A DNA stretch of 23,892 nucleotides, taken from an uncultured Erysipelotrichaceae bacterium (GTDB lineage Bacteria; Bacillota_I; Bacilli_A; Erysipelotrichales; Erysipelotrichaceae). Of this stretch, positions 22,973-23,892 are shown piece by piece. The translations under genes were made by a program, and so were the position numbers. The notes beneath the pieces were generated by a model. That model saw nothing but the letters and a program-made list of their open reading frames with translations. It was not told where the DNA came from and did not search any database. Location: positions 1 through 23,892 of the forward strand of contig CALEMD010000056.1 of the NCBI GenBank assembly GCA_937902945.1, written 5' to 3'. Position 1 is the first letter of the stretch, and every line of letters begins with the position of its first letter.

Positions 22973-23892
22973 TCAATCTTTATGAACCTGTATTGGCCGC
23001 ATGCGGTTCAGTCCGATTTGAATTCCCCTATCAGATATCTGATAGCACTTATTATAGAATGCTTGTGTATCTTTCATCAATCTTAAAATTGCAATATCTT
23101 CTGTTAAATGCGTCTTTGCACAGCCTCTTAAGTAAGAACCCTGGGCAGTCTCATCTGCCGCTTCACTGGTGTAGTACATGGTTGTAATCCATGGAAATCG
23201 CTGTGAGAAATATAATTGCGAAGACGACTGTTCTTTCTGTATCCAGTAATGAATCATCCCATATCTGTATACAGCCGGAAACAGTTTTGGCATCCAGGCA
23301 TGTGCATACTTTTCAAATCGATCCTGCCAGTCAGTATTATACTGAATGTTTTCAGGCAGCTGCATAACTGCTTGAGCAACGGCTTTCTCTGTTTCAATGC
23401 AGAGATCTTCGTTATGCCTGTATTCATGATTGGAAACCGTCCAGAAATAGCCATACAGAATTGATCGCGGAAGCCAGAAGCCCTTGAATAATGGTGAAGT
23501 ATAGCCTGAATAGGGCTGTTCCCATTCGTGACTTGGAACTCCATGATCATCGATGATTGCGTCCGGAAGCATTTCCCTGTATGCCTGCAGCATTGCATGT
23601 GCTTCTTTATGAACTGTATCTTCGTGAAAGGTCTCATGGGCAAATTCTCTGCCTGCCGCATTGTATCTGGCAACATGAAGCTTATTAAAAGGATGCTTCT
23701 TCTGCAGTTCATAGTGTATGGCAGCCCCATCAGGATTTTCCATCGGTATAATCAGAAGATTCATCTTATCTGGAATGTCTTTATAACTGTCATCAGTCAG
23801 CAGTGCATGAATCAGCTGCAAAGAACTGTTGGTGCTGCTTACCTCATTGGCATGGTGGCGGCAGCTTCCGCATCGCGCGTCAGGAGCGACCC
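22973..23892 (-). CDS. M14-family zinc carboxypeptidase (5' end outside the window)
   Basis: The reading frame is open to the right edge, so the N-terminus is missing; 305 residues are visible. Near the visible start lies HHANEVSSTNSS, which has the HxxE zinc pair (H13 and E16 of the visible part) in the context usual for M14 enzymes. MENPDG follows, then DDHGVPSHE, which may give the third zinc His. M14 enzymes remove C-terminal residues from peptides or cell-wall stem peptides; some are amidases. A TTG at 23821 would be a poor start and cuts off the zinc motif, so it is not the true one. First visible gene of the operon with the DUF969/DUF979 transporter and M29-type peptidase. Confidence 0.85.
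   Translation of the reverse strand, partial: VAPDARCGSCRHHANEVSSTNSSLQLIHALLTDDSYKDIPDKMNLLIIPMENPDGAAIHYELQKKHPFNKLHVARYNAAGREFAHETFHEDTVHKEAHAMLQAYREMLPDAIIDDHGVPSHEWEQPYSGYTSPLFKGFWLPRSILYGYFWTVSNHEYRHNEDLCIETEKAVAQAVMQLPENIQYNTDWQDRFEKYAHAWMPKLFPAVYRYGMIHYWIQKEQSSSQLYFSQRFPWITTMYYTSEAADETAQGSYLRGCAKTHLTEDIAILRLMKDTQAFYNKCYQISDRGIQIGLNRMRPIQVHKD

Overview
The window is a gene-dense chromosomal segment of a low-to-mid GC member of the Bacillota (Firmicutes). The evidence is strong AGGAGG-type ribosome binding sites, many short Rho-independent terminators, a CCA-encoding tRNA-Leu, a yybP-ykoY manganese riboswitch and a BmrC/BmrD-like heterodimeric ABC exporter. The repertoire (oleate hydratase, MntP, M19 dipeptidase, DUF969/DUF979 transporter) would suit an Erysipelotrichia-like gut or oral anaerobe, but that placement is inference. 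Nineteen protein genes are called, all on the minus strand except one DtxR-family regulator at 3967-4335. No phage genes, transposase, CRISPR array or rRNA were seen. A short direct repeat/palindrome touches the left edge, and the rightmost gene runs off the right edge.

Read in the direction of transcription (right to left), 23892-20304 is a peptide/amino-acid salvage operon: a zinc M14 carboxypeptidase (5' end outside the window), the two-subunit DUF969/DUF979 membrane transporter and an M29-type metallo-aminopeptidase, closed by a terminator. Next (20215-16015) come a Gfo/Idh/MocA oxidoreductase coupled by an ATGA overlap to a YtcJ-like amidohydrolase, a DUF7309/DUF6930-like protein of unknown role and a TetR regulator. 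A hairpin separates these from the oleate hydratase gene ohyA, which ends in a strong two-way terminator.

14002-12526 holds a membrane-anchored endonuclease/exonuclease/phosphatase-fold protein and a small unknown protein, then a terminator. From 12430 to 6420 a probable operon encodes both halves of an asymmetric ABC exporter and a CtpE-like P-type cation ATPase. A tRNA-Leu(CAG) with its own promoter and terminator and an M19 dipeptidase follow.

5160-3967 is a metal-homeostasis block: mntP (Mn2+ efflux) behind a clear promoter, an Mn2+ riboswitch and a terminator hairpin, convergent with the DtxR/MntR-family regulator, whose metal site carries Cys where MntR has Glu. The left part (3851-60) holds a PAP2 phosphatase, a two-helix zinc-ribbon protein, a GNAT acetyltransferase, a BmrR-like MerR regulator and a 2,4-diaminopentanoate-dehydrogenase-like enzyme. 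The promoter of that enzyme has a 19-base spacer of the kind MerR proteins control.

The best-supported regulatory system is the mntP riboswitch. The least understood parts are the DUF969/DUF979-peptidase operon, the DUF7309-like protein and the small unknown protein at 12526-12882. I found no clearly unprecedented multi-gene system.
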